The position numbers and the translations under genes were made by a program. This document shows positions 33,498-44,229 of a stretch of 64,000 nucleotides of DNA, piece by piece. Every line of letters starts with the position of its first letter. The stretch's first letter is position 1. Location of the stretch: NCBI GenBank assembly GCA_017163975.1, contig JAFFSR010000351.1, forward strand, positions 2,749,501 to 2,813,500. The letters are read 5' to 3'. The stretch is from Anastatus disparis (taxonomy: Eukaryota; Arthropoda; Insecta; Hymenoptera; Eupelmidae). The notes beneath the pieces are model-generated. The model saw nothing but the letters and a program-made list of their open reading frames with translations, was not told the origin of the DNA and ran no database searches.

Positions 33498-35089
33498 GAT
33501 TCTAGTACTGCGAAAGTCGATATTTATACTTTACGTTAATTTAAATTATGTATTAATTTAATTTTTATTCAAAAAGTATTTATATGATTATTAAACAAGT
33601 AAATATTTTAATTCTTTTGAATATTATTTAGATTAAATTTTATTTATTAACATATTATATGAAACGTTTATTAAATTAAATAAGGACTAATGTTACGTTA
33701 TACTTTGATATTTACTCGAATTTAAAAAATTAGATATCTTGTTTAAGTATATTCATTAATTATTTATAATATAATGAAGTTGATCAATATTTTACATGAA
33801 AATATTTACTAAGTCGACTTAATCAGTTTATATAATTAAATGAATATCTATCTATCTATCTAAATGATATCTGATAAAAAATGTATTCGTATATTTTCTT
33901 CAAAATTAAGGAGAGAAAAAAGATCTTATAATCAATTATAAAATGAATATTTTTCTGACTCTTTTGCAAATTAAGAAGTTTTCAGTTATTTCCCCGTTGA
34001 AAATGAGAAAATTAATCAGGCAAGTTTCCTATTAAGTTTTTTTGTATATTGAATAATAACCTTTCACCAATCAGATAAGCTAAAAAATTTACATATTGTA
34101 ATTTTCAAAAATTCAATTACATTCTATATTTTATTTATAAGAAAAATGATTCTATTAAATTTCTACTTTGGTTCGACAGTTTTGAATCAAAAATTCATTA
34201 AAACATTAATTAAAAAAAAGATTTAGAGCTCTAAAATTTATTTTTTCTAATTTGGGATCCAATTGTAACTTATTCCCTCAATTTTATCAATTTTTATTTT
34301 TTAACTATATCAGTGAACATGAAATATCTCATATACATATATACAAGTGTATTATTTTATTAAAAATTCATTATATATGATAAAAGAATATTTGAATAAA
34401 ATTTAATTCAAATAGAATTCAAAGATTTAAAGATAAATTTTTAAACGTTCTAACTTCGTATGCAACTTTTTTGAAACAATTTTCAAATAGTTACCATTCT
34501 CTCACATTAAAAATTACACAACTGTGTTTGCGAATAAATTGTCCGTTTTGAAAATAATAAACAAAATTCATAAATCGAATTGATATGGAAACATTTTGAA
34601 ATTATGACAGCTTTCAAATCAATAACATCAAATGCTTTTTTATTCCATAAATATGCTAATGGATAACAAATTTATGAATTTTTATTTTTGTTTTGAATTA
34701 TACTTTATAAAATTATGTAAGAATTCTTTTCTTATTTCAAACAAATATTTTATTAAAACTTTATTTCATGAATGTAATTATAAATTAATATTTTTAAATT
34801 TAAGGTATCAATGATTTTAAATTAAAACTTATGTATCTAAATTAATGATATTTTATTAAAATTATAAATAAATAATATTTTTTCCAATGAAATAAATATT
34901 TAGCCCTGTATAATAACCTATATTTTTAATTGAATGTGCAATGTCATTCATTTAACTAAACAGTAATTTATACGTCTCTTTAAGTTAATTACATGACAAT
35001 ATAATTCTTTTTGTTAATAATTGTATAGGATATATTCAATGAAAGTAATATCTCATATACTTGTGCATAGATTTAATTTTTAAATAAAT
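33498..35089. other. AT-rich interior of element B, nothing recognised
   Basis: About 1.6 kb of AT-rich DNA with short poly-A/T runs and a small (CTAT)n stretch near 33847. Open frames here are short and of biased composition (Phe, Asn, Tyr). No repeat relationship to the rest of the window was seen. Confidence 0.5.
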
Positions 35090-35092
35090 TTA

Positions 35093-35735
35093 CTAGGAGA
35101 GTATCATATCTTTGGATCATGGATTTTGCTCAAACTTTGTGATAAATTTTCAGAGAACAAAATATAAAAAAAGCTAAATTTATAGTCACAAACGCTAAAT
35201 ATTTCCCTAGTCCAGTCAATTAAAGAATATCAATAAAAAATTTACTAGATTTGTAAATACTAATAGCTATTAAGCAGTAATAAAACTAAAATAAAAACTA
35301 TGCTCAAATCCTTTCAAAATAGCACTTGCACGATATAAAAATTTTTTTTTTCCAAAAGTCACAGCGTAAAAAAGATTGGACCAAATTTCAGCTTTTATTA
35401 TTAATTAAAGATTTGAAAAGAAAATTCAAATCCAACCTTTACTGCGCTATAACTTGGGGGAAAAATATTTTTATATACTGCAAATTTTATTTATAAAGGA
35501 TTTGGGCTCAACTTTTATTTAAAAAGAATTTTAAGCTTGTAACTATTAATGCTTATAAACTATAAGTGTTTGAAAATCTAATTATTTCTTTATTGATATT
35601 CTTCAATTGTCTATTATTAGGGAAATACTGAGCGTTAGTGTCTATAAATTTAGCTTTTCCCATATTTTGCAATTCGAAAACTTATCCCAAGGTTTGAGCA
35701 AATATTCGTGATCTAAAGATGCACTACTCTCCTTA
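35093..35735. mobile_element. Palindromic MITE E2 (TTA target duplication)
   Basis: It begins CTAGGAGAGTATCATATC and ends with a diverged complement (CTACTCTCCTTA), with TTA at 35090-35092 and 35736-35738. It is the closest relative of E1 (shared GGATTTTGCTCAAACTTTG and AACTTTTATTTAAAAA segments), but its arms are more mutated, suggesting greater age. Confidence 0.85.
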
Positions 35736-36539
35736 TTAGTGAAGTTTCATTTTTTAAAACAAAGAAATTACAATTTTGGAATAAGAAAATACTTATTCCA
35801 AATTAATTAGTGTTTGATTGAATATCGTTTATATATAAAGTATATCATTATTTTACTAAGAAGTACACATAGAATTTTCAATGAATGAAATCTTTTTTTA
35901 AATGTAAAAAATATTTTATTGACATATCTACACATTTCATTTAAAAATTTACTTCCTGAAATAAATTATATTTGACTCAAGAAAAATATATTCTTTAAGT
36001 AAAAATATTTTATTTAAATTAGCAAGTATTTGCTTTTTTCCAATTAAATGTAATTAAAAATCTTTAATGATAAAACGACTTTATTAAATCAATAAAATAT
36101 CTCATCAATTGTTTCGGTCGAAATTCTACAATTAAATTCTGGTTTTATTCCTCATAAATCTTCATCTTTTTTTATTTACAATATTTTCGTCTATGCCCAC
36201 ATTACTTTTGTATAAGAAATGTTTTGACAACGAAAAATGTACTGCTAGAATGCATAAATTATTTATTAATCGAACGTTTAGCTTTGTCCATTACAAAAAA
36301 AAGGAGTCTGGTTAGTTAAACAATATAACAATTTCGTCAAAAAAATGTTAGTAAATTTAAAGATTTTTATAAAATATTAGAAATGCAAATTTATAATTTA
36401 CAATAGGCATAATGCAAATTATAAATAAACGTTACTAAAAAGGATATTAATTTAACAAAATTTATTTCTCAGAAAGAACTATCAAATAAAAGAAATATTT
36501 TATTTACCTGTGCATGAATTCGATTTTGAAATTAACTCA

Positions 36540-36700
36540 CAAGGAGAGCATTGCATTTGAGTTTCGGATTTTCTCGTAACTTGAGGATATTTTTTTTTTT
36601 TAAATTATGAAATAAGCCGCGTCAATTTGGTCTAGCGCCCAATTTTTCTAAAGTTATAAGCATTTATGTCTAAATTTAAAACTTTTTCGTTTGCTTTATA
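36540..36700 (+). mobile_element. Partial E-family MITE end (E4)
   Basis: CAAGGAGAGCATTGCATTTG followed by CGGATTTTCTCGTAACTTGA and later AAGCCGCGTCAATTTGGTCT resembles the end of E5 at 58688. No matching right end is present, so only one arm remains. The inner boundary is approximate. Confidence 0.55.
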
Positions 36701-37963
36701 GTCGTACAGTTTTTGAACTTATTATTCTGGAAGATTTGTATTAATATTAATTACTAAAATTATTTTTTTACTAAAATATTCATTAGATAAGAGACTTAGA
36801 TACATCTATTATAATTATATGTAGATTTTTAATTATCTGAAAAGAATGCTCACAAGGTACTGTGCTTTAATTTTATTAAAAATAGATAAGTACGTATGTA
36901 CTTTTTTAATCTATTTTTGTGTATACTTTTTCATTTTTAATCTATTTTTGTGTATACTTATGCTTCGAGTGTTGTTCGCATCCCGCTAATACGACCAACT
37001 TCGCAACGCTGGATTCGGTTTTTTTTTCAGTGTAGATAGATATAAAATATGAAATTTGAATAAATAAAAAAGTGCTCATTCTTCGATTTTTGTTTTTGTT
37101 GGAATTGGATCCTAAATGTGTCTATAATCATATCCAAAAAGAAAATCTGAGGTGCAAAAACTTCACGGTCAAAATTACTTGAGGACCACCGTGAGTTCTG
37201 TTCGATTACACGTATATAATTAACTTTACCGATTTTCAATAAAGAGCAAATATATTATGTAGTTCAATATTGGAAATAAAAGTAGCAAAAACAACAACAA
37301 AAAATAAATTTCAAACATAGATTTACTTTATGCTAAAAAGAAGTGAAACTAATTAAGAGCAGCAGCGCCGGATTTACATAAGGGCCCGTGGGGCACGGGC
37401 CTCAGGGCCCCCACATTTTAAGGGCCCCCACAAATCAAGTTCTCGTTTAAAATTACAAAATTTATGGTATGGAAAAAAAAATTAAATATGCTGCTTTTTA
37501 GTGATTCCCAAAATACTAGTCAAAAAACTCAAAATAATCATAAAAAAGAAAAATAATAAAATAATTATGTACTAATGTAGTAAAAGTGATAAATTATGCA
37601 AGAAAAGAAAATACTTATTCTCATAATAGTCTTTTAGTCTAGCCCTTTTGTATATTTGAGGTTTTAATTCGCAGAAAAATTGAACGGGATGGAGCATGCA
37701 CTGGCGGCCGCGGCGCGCCGCCGACATTTATTTAGAACTGCGTAAGCTGGAATACACGAATGTTAACATACATGTTTTGACACACTAGACAAAATTGATA
37801 GTGGATAAATATCGCTGAATTTTGAATTTTATTTATATTTACAAATTAATGTGAAGTCAGTTTTGTATAAATATATCTAATAATAGTTGGTGTTGAATTA
37901 CTGTATATAAAGTGAACTAGTGTGAATAAGACGTGAAATCTGTGAAGTTTTATTAAAAAAAGC

Positions 37964-38233
37964 ATGAGTCAACAGAACGATCGACATAAAACACCACGTA
38001 TATATGATAGCGGCGCTGTAAAAAGAAAAATAGCAAATGATAAACTAAAGAAAGAAAATGAAATGCTTTCGAAAACGCGTCGTATATCTGCTTATCTTTT
38101 CCCTTCAAATCAACCAACATCATCAGAGAATATAGATGTTGTTTATTCTGCTACAACTTCAGAAAAGAGTGGAACGGATTCTACAGCTTCACTAAATGTT
38201 CTAAATACCTTAAAACATGAAGGGATCAAAAAG
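37964..38233 (+). pseudogene. hAT transposase, exon 1 (N-terminus)
   Basis: Ninety codons from ATG are lysine-rich at the start (GAVKRKIANDKLKKENEML) and include RRISAYLF, a short N-terminal motif often seen ahead of the TTF zinc finger in hAT and ZMYM-type transposases. A donor AAG|GTGAAC at 38233/38234 and an acceptor TTTTTAG|GAT at 38629/38630 define a 396-bp phase-0 intron. Reading on past the donor gives only five more plausible codons and a stop. Splicing is inferred from sequence, not shown. Confidence 0.75.
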
Positions 38234-38629
38234 GTGAACAAAAAATTTTTTTATGTGTGATTTGAATATTTTCGGATAATTATTAACCGGATTAGAAAAG
38301 TCGGTTATTAAACGAAACTTAAAAACTATCTGTCAATTTTTTAAAAATAAGTTTATTATACTGTACTTATTTTAATTTTTTTCATCCTAAATTCATATGT
38401 AAAATTTAGTATTTAATAAGTGATGTAAATAAATAAATAATATTTATTTCAATGTTTTATTAAAATTTGTTATAGGCGTAAATAGAAAGAAAAAAATGGG
38501 AAGGCTTAATGTTTTATGTATTGGAGATAAATATACCATACATTATAAATTACACGAAAATTTTTATGATTTATTTTATTACGTTTAAACTTGAAATACC
38601 GTAAAAACAGATGTTTTATCTATTTTTAG

Positions 38630-39306
38630 GATAATAATTTATTCAATCGAGGTTTAGAAAATGACATAGGTATGTGGCCAGAGCAAATGAAAGAAAATGT
38701 TGATTACTGGGTGAGAAATTTTAACACGTGTATTTAGCACTGTGCAGATAATCAGTTTTTAAAAGAAAAATCAATCAGTCAGCAGGATGGAAAGAAAATT
38801 CGGAAATGTAATATTAATTATTTTGAACGCAAAACCGTCGTTGGTGAAGTTATACATCGCTCTTGGCTCTGTTTCTCCCCTGGAACTGGTCGTGTATATT
38901 GTTTTTATTGTAAGCTATTTGATGAATGCAGCAGTCCATTTGCAAGAAATGGCTTTTGTGACTGGAAACATAGTTAAGAAAGATTGATATCGCATGAAAC
39001 ATCAGCTACTCATTTGAATTTTTTAATAAGATTTAATAATCTGAAAAAACAAATTGGATGTATAGATGTTGAACTACAAAAACAAATTGAATCTTCAACA
39101 CAATACTGGAGCAATGTCTTAAAACGAATTATTTCCGTTATTTTATTTCTGAGTGAACGTTGTTTAGCATTTAGAGGTGATAATGAAACTACAGGGTCCC
39201 CAGATAATGGGAATTTTTTAGGAATTATAGAATTATTGTCATTGTACGACCCGTTTCTAAAAGAATATTTGCTTAAATATAAAAATTGCGGAAGCGGCAA
39301 GGTAAA
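38630..39306 (+). pseudogene. hAT transposase, TTF-type zinc finger segment
   Basis: The frame continues from the predicted acceptor (DNNLFNRGLENDIGMWP). It includes SWLCFSPGTGRVYCFYCKLF, then FCDWKHS and SHETSATHL, the CCCH arrangement of TTF-type zinc fingers that bind transposon ends. In-frame stops are TAG at 38735 and TAA at about 38975. The part after 38984 (FRGDNETTGSPDNGNFLG, ELLSLYDPFLKEYL) is the usual linker before the catalytic core. It ends where the GAGATCTC element is inserted. Confidence 0.85.
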
Positions 39307-39718
39307 CCCTACTGAAAAATATATATGAGATCTCATTTATATTTTACATTTTCAACCCCACTAAAAAATATATATGAGATCTCATATGAGATCTCACATG
39401 CGATCTCAAATGAGATCCCACATGAGATCTCATATGCAATCTCATATCAGATCTCATATGAGATCCCGTATGAGATATCATATATATTTTCTATTTTCAA
39501 ACCTACTAAGAAATATAAATGAGATCTCATATGAGATCTCATATATATTTCTTTGTAGGGTTGAAAATAGAAAATATATATGATATCTCATACGGGATCT
39601 CATATGAGATCTCATATATATTTTTTAGTAGGGTTGAAAATGTAAAATATAAATGAGATCTCATATGAGATCCCATGTGAGATCTCATATGAGATCTCAT
39701 ATATATTTTTCAGTAGGG
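39307..39718. mobile_element. ATGAGATCTCAT-built palindromic insert in the hAT gene
   Basis: CCCTACTGAAAAATATATA faces its inverse at the other end. The inside consists of repeated ATGAGATCTCAT words, many variants of which are self-complementary, plus internal copies of the end sequence (ACCCCACTAAAAAATATATA near 39354). Removing the insert with one AA restores the transposase frame across Gly-Lys-Val-Asn-Tyr-Leu-Ser. An AA target duplication is the minimum reading. The superfamily is unknown. Confidence 0.8.
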
Positions 39719-41305
39719 AATTATCTCTCATCGACTATCTACGAGGAACTTATTGAAGAAATAGGAAAAATGGTGCAATCAGAAGTAATAAAACGAATGA
39801 AGATTGCTAAGTTCTATTCTATTTCAACGGATGGAACTAGAGATAGGGGATACAATGATCAATTTACAATCATTTTTAGATATGTTGAAAACGATAAACC
39901 AGTTGAAAGATTTTTCAAGTTTTTATGTAATCAAGGTCATAAAGCACTAGATATGTACAATAGCATTACAACAATCCTTGATGAGAATTGTATCGATATA
40001 AAAAATTGTAGAAGTCAATCATACGACAACGCGTCATCGATGAGTGGGAGATTTAATGGGCTTCAAGCTTTGATTGCGAAAGAAAATAATTTGGCAATTT
40101 GGGTACCGTGTTTTGAACATTCATTAAATCTCACTGCTGAGAAAGCGTCTGAAGCATCAAAAGCTTCCACCACTTATTTCATGTTTTTAGAGGGATTATT
40201 TGTATTTTTTACAGCATCAGATGCTCGATGGTCTTTACTTAATGAAACTATTAAATTCAATTGTGCAGAGAATGAAAGAGCAAGAGTTCTTAAAAGAGTT
40301 GATGGCACTCGATCGTTGAGCCGTGGAGAAGCTAATAAATCATTTGTCAAAAGTTATACATCAATAAAAAAAACTTTATCTAATATGTTAGAAAATGATA
40401 AATTTGATAGGAAAACTCAATGCGAAGCTGAAGGATATATACAAAAAATGTGTTGCTTGGAAACAGGTATCATGGCTTCATTCTGGAACGAAATTCTCGA
40501 CAATGTCAACAACACTAGCAGTGCATTACAGAGTTCTAAAATTACAATGAATTCAGCTATATCTTGCATAAAGTCATTAAGGAATTTCATAGCTGAAAAG
40601 AGATTATCCTTTAAACATTATGAAAATTTGGGTAAAGAGTTAACAAAAATTTCCGAATATAAGCAAATTCGTATTCGTCAAAGAAATGTAAGATTGAATC
40701 CCTTAGATTATGGAAACTCGCCAGGACTAAAGTTTGAGCCTTCTGAGTCATTTCGTATACTCGAATTCATACCATTAATTGATACTTTTTTAAGTACTTT
40801 AGATCAGCGTATTTCAGCTTACAAAGAAATTGAGTCGCGATTTGGATTTTTATCTAATTTAGATCAGTTAAGTCAATCTGATATATCGTTAAATGCTAAG
40901 AGACTACTAAATATATACAAAAATGATTTGGATTCTAATGTAGAAATGGAACTTGTGCAATTTCGAGAATTTTGTTCTATTTCATTGAAAATAGATTCAG
41001 AAAGTGATGTAAGCAAAGAACAAGCTATGTATACATTAATCACTGAACGAGGAGTAAATGAATCATTCTCAAATGTAGAAATACTTTTAAGAATGTATTT
41101 AACTATAATGATCAGTAATTGCACGGGTGAGAGATCATTTTCAAAGCTAAATTTGATTAAAAATGTATTGAGAGCAAGTATAAGTCAAAACCGGTTGAAT
41201 TATTTGACAATTATTAGTACGGAACGAGATATTGTTCGCTCTATTGATATTGAAAATATTATTAAAATATTTGCAGAAAAAAAAGTTAGAAAAGTTTTCA
41301 TTTAA
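39719..41305 (+). pseudogene. hAT transposase, catalytic core and dimerisation domain
   Basis: Open for over 500 codons. FYSISTDGTRDRG carries the first catalytic Asp and SQSYDNASSMSGRF the second. Next come VPCFEHSLNL and DARWSL, with a helical insertion between. The C-terminus ILLRMYLTIMISNCTGERSF and KNVLRASISQNRLNYL is the hAT dimerisation region with its conserved Glu-Arg-Ser-Phe. The Met codons upstream at 39653 belong to the inserted palindrome, so this is the 3' part of a split gene rather than an independent start. The family is ZMYM1-like or TTF-type hAT. Confidence 0.92.
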
Positions 41306-41913
41306 AATGAAAACTTGATACTGACTACTAAAATGACTACTTGATATGATTTAAAATGAAAAACTGATATATATTAATAAAATATAAAAATGTTAAATCG
41401 TACTATTTAATATATAAAATATATTTTTGAGATTACAAACTGGTTTTTTATATTTTTAATCCCCTTACATGGGCCCCCACATTATTCGCGGCCCAGGGAC
41501 CTTTCATCCCTTAAGTCCGGCGCTGAAGAGCAGGCCAGATTCGCTGTCCTTGTCTAAATGAGATTTTTGTTATTTACTCAAGTATTAATCGGTGTATCTG
41601 CAAATTGAAAGTTAAGCGCAATAGATATTATTATTCCTAATATATATGCACAAAAAAAAATCTACCGCTTCGTTTTTGAGAAAAGTAAGGAACGCGAAAA
41701 TATTATAAACATAAACTTTTACTTCGGCGTTCCTTACTTTTCTCAAAAACAAAGCGGTAGAATTTTTTTTTCTTGTACATAGATGTTCATAATAATAATA
41801 CTTATTGCGCTCAACCTTTAATTTGAAGATACACCGATTAATACTTGAGTAAATAACAAAAAAACTCAATTTTTACTCGGTCGGTATCAGATTCTACTCC
41901 GGCCTGCTCTTAA

Positions 41914-42434
41914 TATAGACTAATAGAAAAGAAGCAGGAACATTGGAGAAAATAGAAAACTTAAGCTTTGTTTCCAAGAATATTTCACTTTAAATAATAT
42001 ATTTTCCACCTAGGGAAAAGAAGTAAAGAATGTCCTAAAGCATATGTAAATTTTAAGTCATAATTCACAAAAGTCGAAAATTAAGCTCGACTTCATAGGT
42101 GACCGCGAGTATCACGTATAATTTCGAACTTAAGTATCGTTTAGATATTGAATTCAGTAGACGTCAAACAGCAAAATTTTAAAACGTGTTATGAGTTACG
42201 TGTTACTTGTAATATCATTGAAGAACGGCTCTTATGTCTAGATTCTTGACCTTAATATATGCCTATGAATTTGAACAGTAAAATTAAACATGCTTAAGAA
42301 CAAGTTTTATGTTTATTTCTAATTATAATATCTTCACATATGTATTTTATACATATGAAATACTGAATTTGAATACACAATTATTAGTTTGAAATAAAAC
42401 ATTTTGTTTTATTTTTAAAGAAATATAAATATTA
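41914..42434 (+). repeat. Distal part of base repeat copy 1
   Basis: Aligned with about 61425-61943 (GAAAACTTAAGCTTT, TATTTCCAAGAATATTTC, GAGTATCGTTT, TGAAGAACGGCTCTTAT). Non-coding. The homology ends near AATATTAC in both copies. Confidence 0.8.
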
Positions 42435-42865
42435 CGAAGTGCATCTCAAGTGAGGTTATATTATATTCAGTTTAAAATTTTTTTTATTTCCATATTATTG
42501 ATATTACAATTTATGAATGAATTCTTAATATTAACGAAAAATTATTATTTTCGCCATTCCAACCCTAAAATCGCAACTTCGTTGCTCTTTTTTGGCTCTC
42601 ATGGCGAAAAATACACTACGCAACTAGTATGGAAAGGCTTTTTCACGAAACTCGTTACGACCCTCACCGTCGGCTCAGGTCGCAAACTTCTAGTTTCGTA
42701 AATAAAGCCTTTCCATACCCGTTACGTAATGTAATATTAAACAATTTAAATATTTTTTTATTGATGACAAGTAACTTTTGAAGCGAAGCTTTTATACGGG
42801 CGTTCTGGGCGCTCGCCGCGCGGCCACTCTATCCATGCTAAGTGTCAGATTTCAAAAGAGTTACA

Positions 42866-42902
<37 letters not shown>

Positions 42903-43388
42903 TATACAGAGTGGCAGTTGCGGCGTGCGTATATACATATCGTGCCAGTACGTGCACACTGCCTCCCATCTCCACCTCTCCCTAACTCAATGTGCGTGGC
43001 CTTCTGTCTCTCTCTCTCTCACTTATATCAGTCATCGCTTTCTATCTCTTTTTCTTATAACCGTTGTGATGTGCTGTTTCATTTATCCCGCTTTCTGTCG
43101 ATTGTTAATAAATCGTGTAAATTGTAATTCTATAAGAATATAATTGAATACTTTTTTATCATATTTTAGTTACCATCAATCAATAGTTACTTTGGTACAA
43201 AATAAAAATGAAAATAGAGGTGTACAAATTACTAAATGTACTTCTAATGAACACACAAATTTATGAATGATTCTATTATTGTATGTTAAAACTTTTTACA
43301 TAAAACTAATTAATAAATCTTATCATGCAGAAATTACAGTATTCAAATTATTTTAAGGTAAAAATTTGTAATTAATGCTCAAATATCA
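42435..43388. other. Unassigned DNA with a TA microsatellite
   Basis: A small inverted pair lies at about 42630-42720 (GGAAAGGCTTT facing AAGCCTTTCC). At 42780-43100 the sequence is GC-richer (CTGGGCGCTCGCCGCGCGG), with (TA)n at about 42868-42900 and a CTCTCTCTC run near 43010. Open frames across the microsatellite are not convincing. It could be a decayed promoter or element end; nothing certain. Confidence 0.35.
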
Positions 43389-43447
43389 ATTGTAAAATCA
43401 GTTGACACAATTAATGGATTTTGAGCTAATAGATATAATTTTTTATT

Positions 43448-43494
43448 TCTTCAACGTTTCGGACTTTTTTGAGTCCTTCTTCAGGAACAATTTA
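43448..43494 (-). ncRNA. Hammerhead ribozyme-like motif, left arm
   Basis: On the minus strand: CTGAAGA, one extra A, stem GGACT with loop CAAAAA and stem AGTCC, then GAAACG. CTGANGA and GAAA around a short stem II form the catalytic core of hammerhead ribozymes, known from Penelope-like elements. Stems I and III were not resolved. Confidence 0.6.
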
Positions 43495-43663
43495 AACGCT
43501 TATGGCAAGTCAAATTTCGCAAAAAAAAAGATCGCAACATCTGAACGATCTTAGTCAGATTATAAATTGCTACTGGGTCTATATTTATAATCTGACTAAG
43601 ATCGTTCAGATGTTGCGATCTTTTTTTTGCAAAATTTGACTTGCCATGAGCGTTTAAATTGTT

Positions 43664-43700
43664 CCTGAAGAAGGACTCAAAAAAGTCCGAAACGTTGAAG
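43664..43700 (+). ncRNA. Hammerhead ribozyme-like motif, right arm
   Basis: Plus-strand copy of the motif at 43448-43494 with an identical core (CTGAAGA, GGACT/AGTCC, GAAACG). Both arms therefore keep the catalytic nucleotides. Confidence 0.6.
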
Positions 43701-43795
43701 AAATAAAAAATTATAGCTATTAGCTCAAAATCCATTAATTGTGTTAACTGATTTTACAAATTATTTTAACTTTTTTACTACTTGAAGGACAAAGA

Positions 43796-44229
43796 AACAA
43801 CAGTGCCGCCTAGGGACGCCCGATCTTTCGGGCGAAGCTTTGTATAAAGCGTAGGAACTAAGCCTTAAAAAAATAATGAAAAAAATAGGTGAGGGAAAAA
43901 ATTAAGACTTGAGGAAAAATAAAAAAAATAAAAAAAAAATCCATTTAAAATAAAATACACGCCCAAAAACGCAGGGCTATAGGGGAGCTCTCTTCACGAT
44001 TAGAAGAAGAAAAAAAGAGAGCTCCGCTGTAGCCTGGCGTTTTTGGGCGTGTATTTTATTTTAAATGTATTTTTTTTTATTTCCCAAAATATTTATTTTT
44101 TTTATTTTTTCTCAAGTCTTAATTTTTTTTCCTCGCATATGTTTTTTATTATTTTTTTAACGCCTAGTTCCTACGCTTCATACAAAGCTTCGCTTCTTTC
44201 GGGCGTTCCAAGACGGTACTGTTGTTTTT
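43796..44229. mobile_element. 434-bp palindromic MITE with AACAACAGTGCCG ends
   Basis: AACAACAGTGCCGCC pairs with AACAACAGTACCGTC at the other end. Long inner arms (CACGCCCAAAAACGC and its complement) surround a small loop near 44000 (GATTAGAAGAAG). Between ends and arms are runs of A and T. No target duplication was recognised. Non-coding. Confidence 0.8.

Larger units (their letters stand above)
31429..37032. mobile_element. Element B: 5.6-kb TA-flanked element in the SINE tail
   Basis: Terminal inverted repeats of about 80 bp, CACTGAAAAAAAAACCCGAA followed by TCCAGCGCTGCGAAGTTGG on the left and the inverse on the right, flanked by TA (31427-31428 and 37033-37034). The interior holds GC-rich 72-bp repeats, element D, long AT-rich DNA and two E-family MITEs. 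No transposase frame was found. It may be a non-autonomous Tc1/mariner-type element that grew by further insertions. The SINE halves outside confirm its borders. Confidence 0.8.
29594..37193. mobile_element. Element C: CACGGTGG-ended fold-back with AGTT duplication, hosting nested inserts
   Basis: The ends are CACGGTGGTCCTCGAGTAAA and the inverted copy, flanked by AGTT at 29590-29593 and 37194-37197. Base repeat copy 2 has the single AGTT site (ATGTCATGTAGTTCTG, about 61258), so a 4-bp duplication is directly supported. Terminal arms (29594-29730 with 37058-37193) and a second arm pair (about 29731-30320 with 30330-30940) make the original element roughly 1.5 kb. A SINE and then a 5.6-kb element were added near the right arm. 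A CAC terminus plus 4-bp duplication fits Chapaev-like elements; this is inference. Confidence 0.8.
37363..41525 (+). mobile_element. hAT transposon, 4.16 kb, 8-bp target duplication
   Basis: The left end CAGCGCCGGATTTACATAAG and right end TTAAGTCCGGCGCTG are short inverted repeats. The 8-bp AAGAGCAG occurs at 37355-37362 and 41526-41533. An 8-bp duplication, CAG-type ends and the transposase inside define a hAT element. The subterminal GGGGCACGGGCC near the left and TGGGCCCCCACAT near the right are a further inverted pair. The copy carries an intron-bearing transposase gene with two stops and one insertion, so it is not autonomous now. Confidence 0.95.
37357..41909. mobile_element. TTAA-flanked palindromic MITE, split by a hAT element
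   Basis: Outer ends GAGCAGGCCAGA and GGCCTGCTC are flanked by TTAA. Without the hAT and its duplicated 8 bp the element is about 380 bp, almost wholly palindromic, with the centre near 41710 (GAGAAAAGTAAGGAACGC facing its complement). Base repeat copy 2 lacks it and reads AACTAAATAATATAAAG at that point. A TTAA target suggests piggyBac-type mobilisation, but the terminal sequence was not matched to a known family. Confidence 0.8.
24929..42434 (+). repeat. Base repeat copy 1, loaded with nested insertions
   Basis: Outside the inserts, this sequence aligns in order with 58398-61943. Shared landmarks include CTAGCTTAATTTACCTCGCT, TTTCCTTTCTCTGTGTGCGCA, TTTGTTGGGTGGG, AAGTAGGGGAACCAAAGATGG, GTTCTGTTCGATTACA and ATACATATGAAATACTGAAT. 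The underlying repeat is non-coding and about 3 kb. Its type is unknown; no terminal repeats or tail were identified. Copy 1 contains a TA fold-back, a TTA MITE, a 77-bp MITE, the CACGGTGG element complex and a TTAA MITE with a hAT inside. Confidence 0.85.
43389..43759. mobile_element. Inverted pair of Penelope-type ends carrying hammerhead-like motifs
   Basis: A 371-bp palindrome (TGTAAAATCAGTTGACACAA to its complement) with a short loop at about 43570. Each arm contains one hammerhead-like core. There is no RT sequence. By analogy with the larger pair downstream it is a head-to-head remnant of a Penelope terminal repeat or a retrozyme-like derivative. Confidence 0.7.

Noticed and set aside
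42778..43143. 121-codon frame across the TA microsatellite
   Set aside because: It depends on an Ile-Tyr run from (TA)n, and the flanking peptides show no domain.
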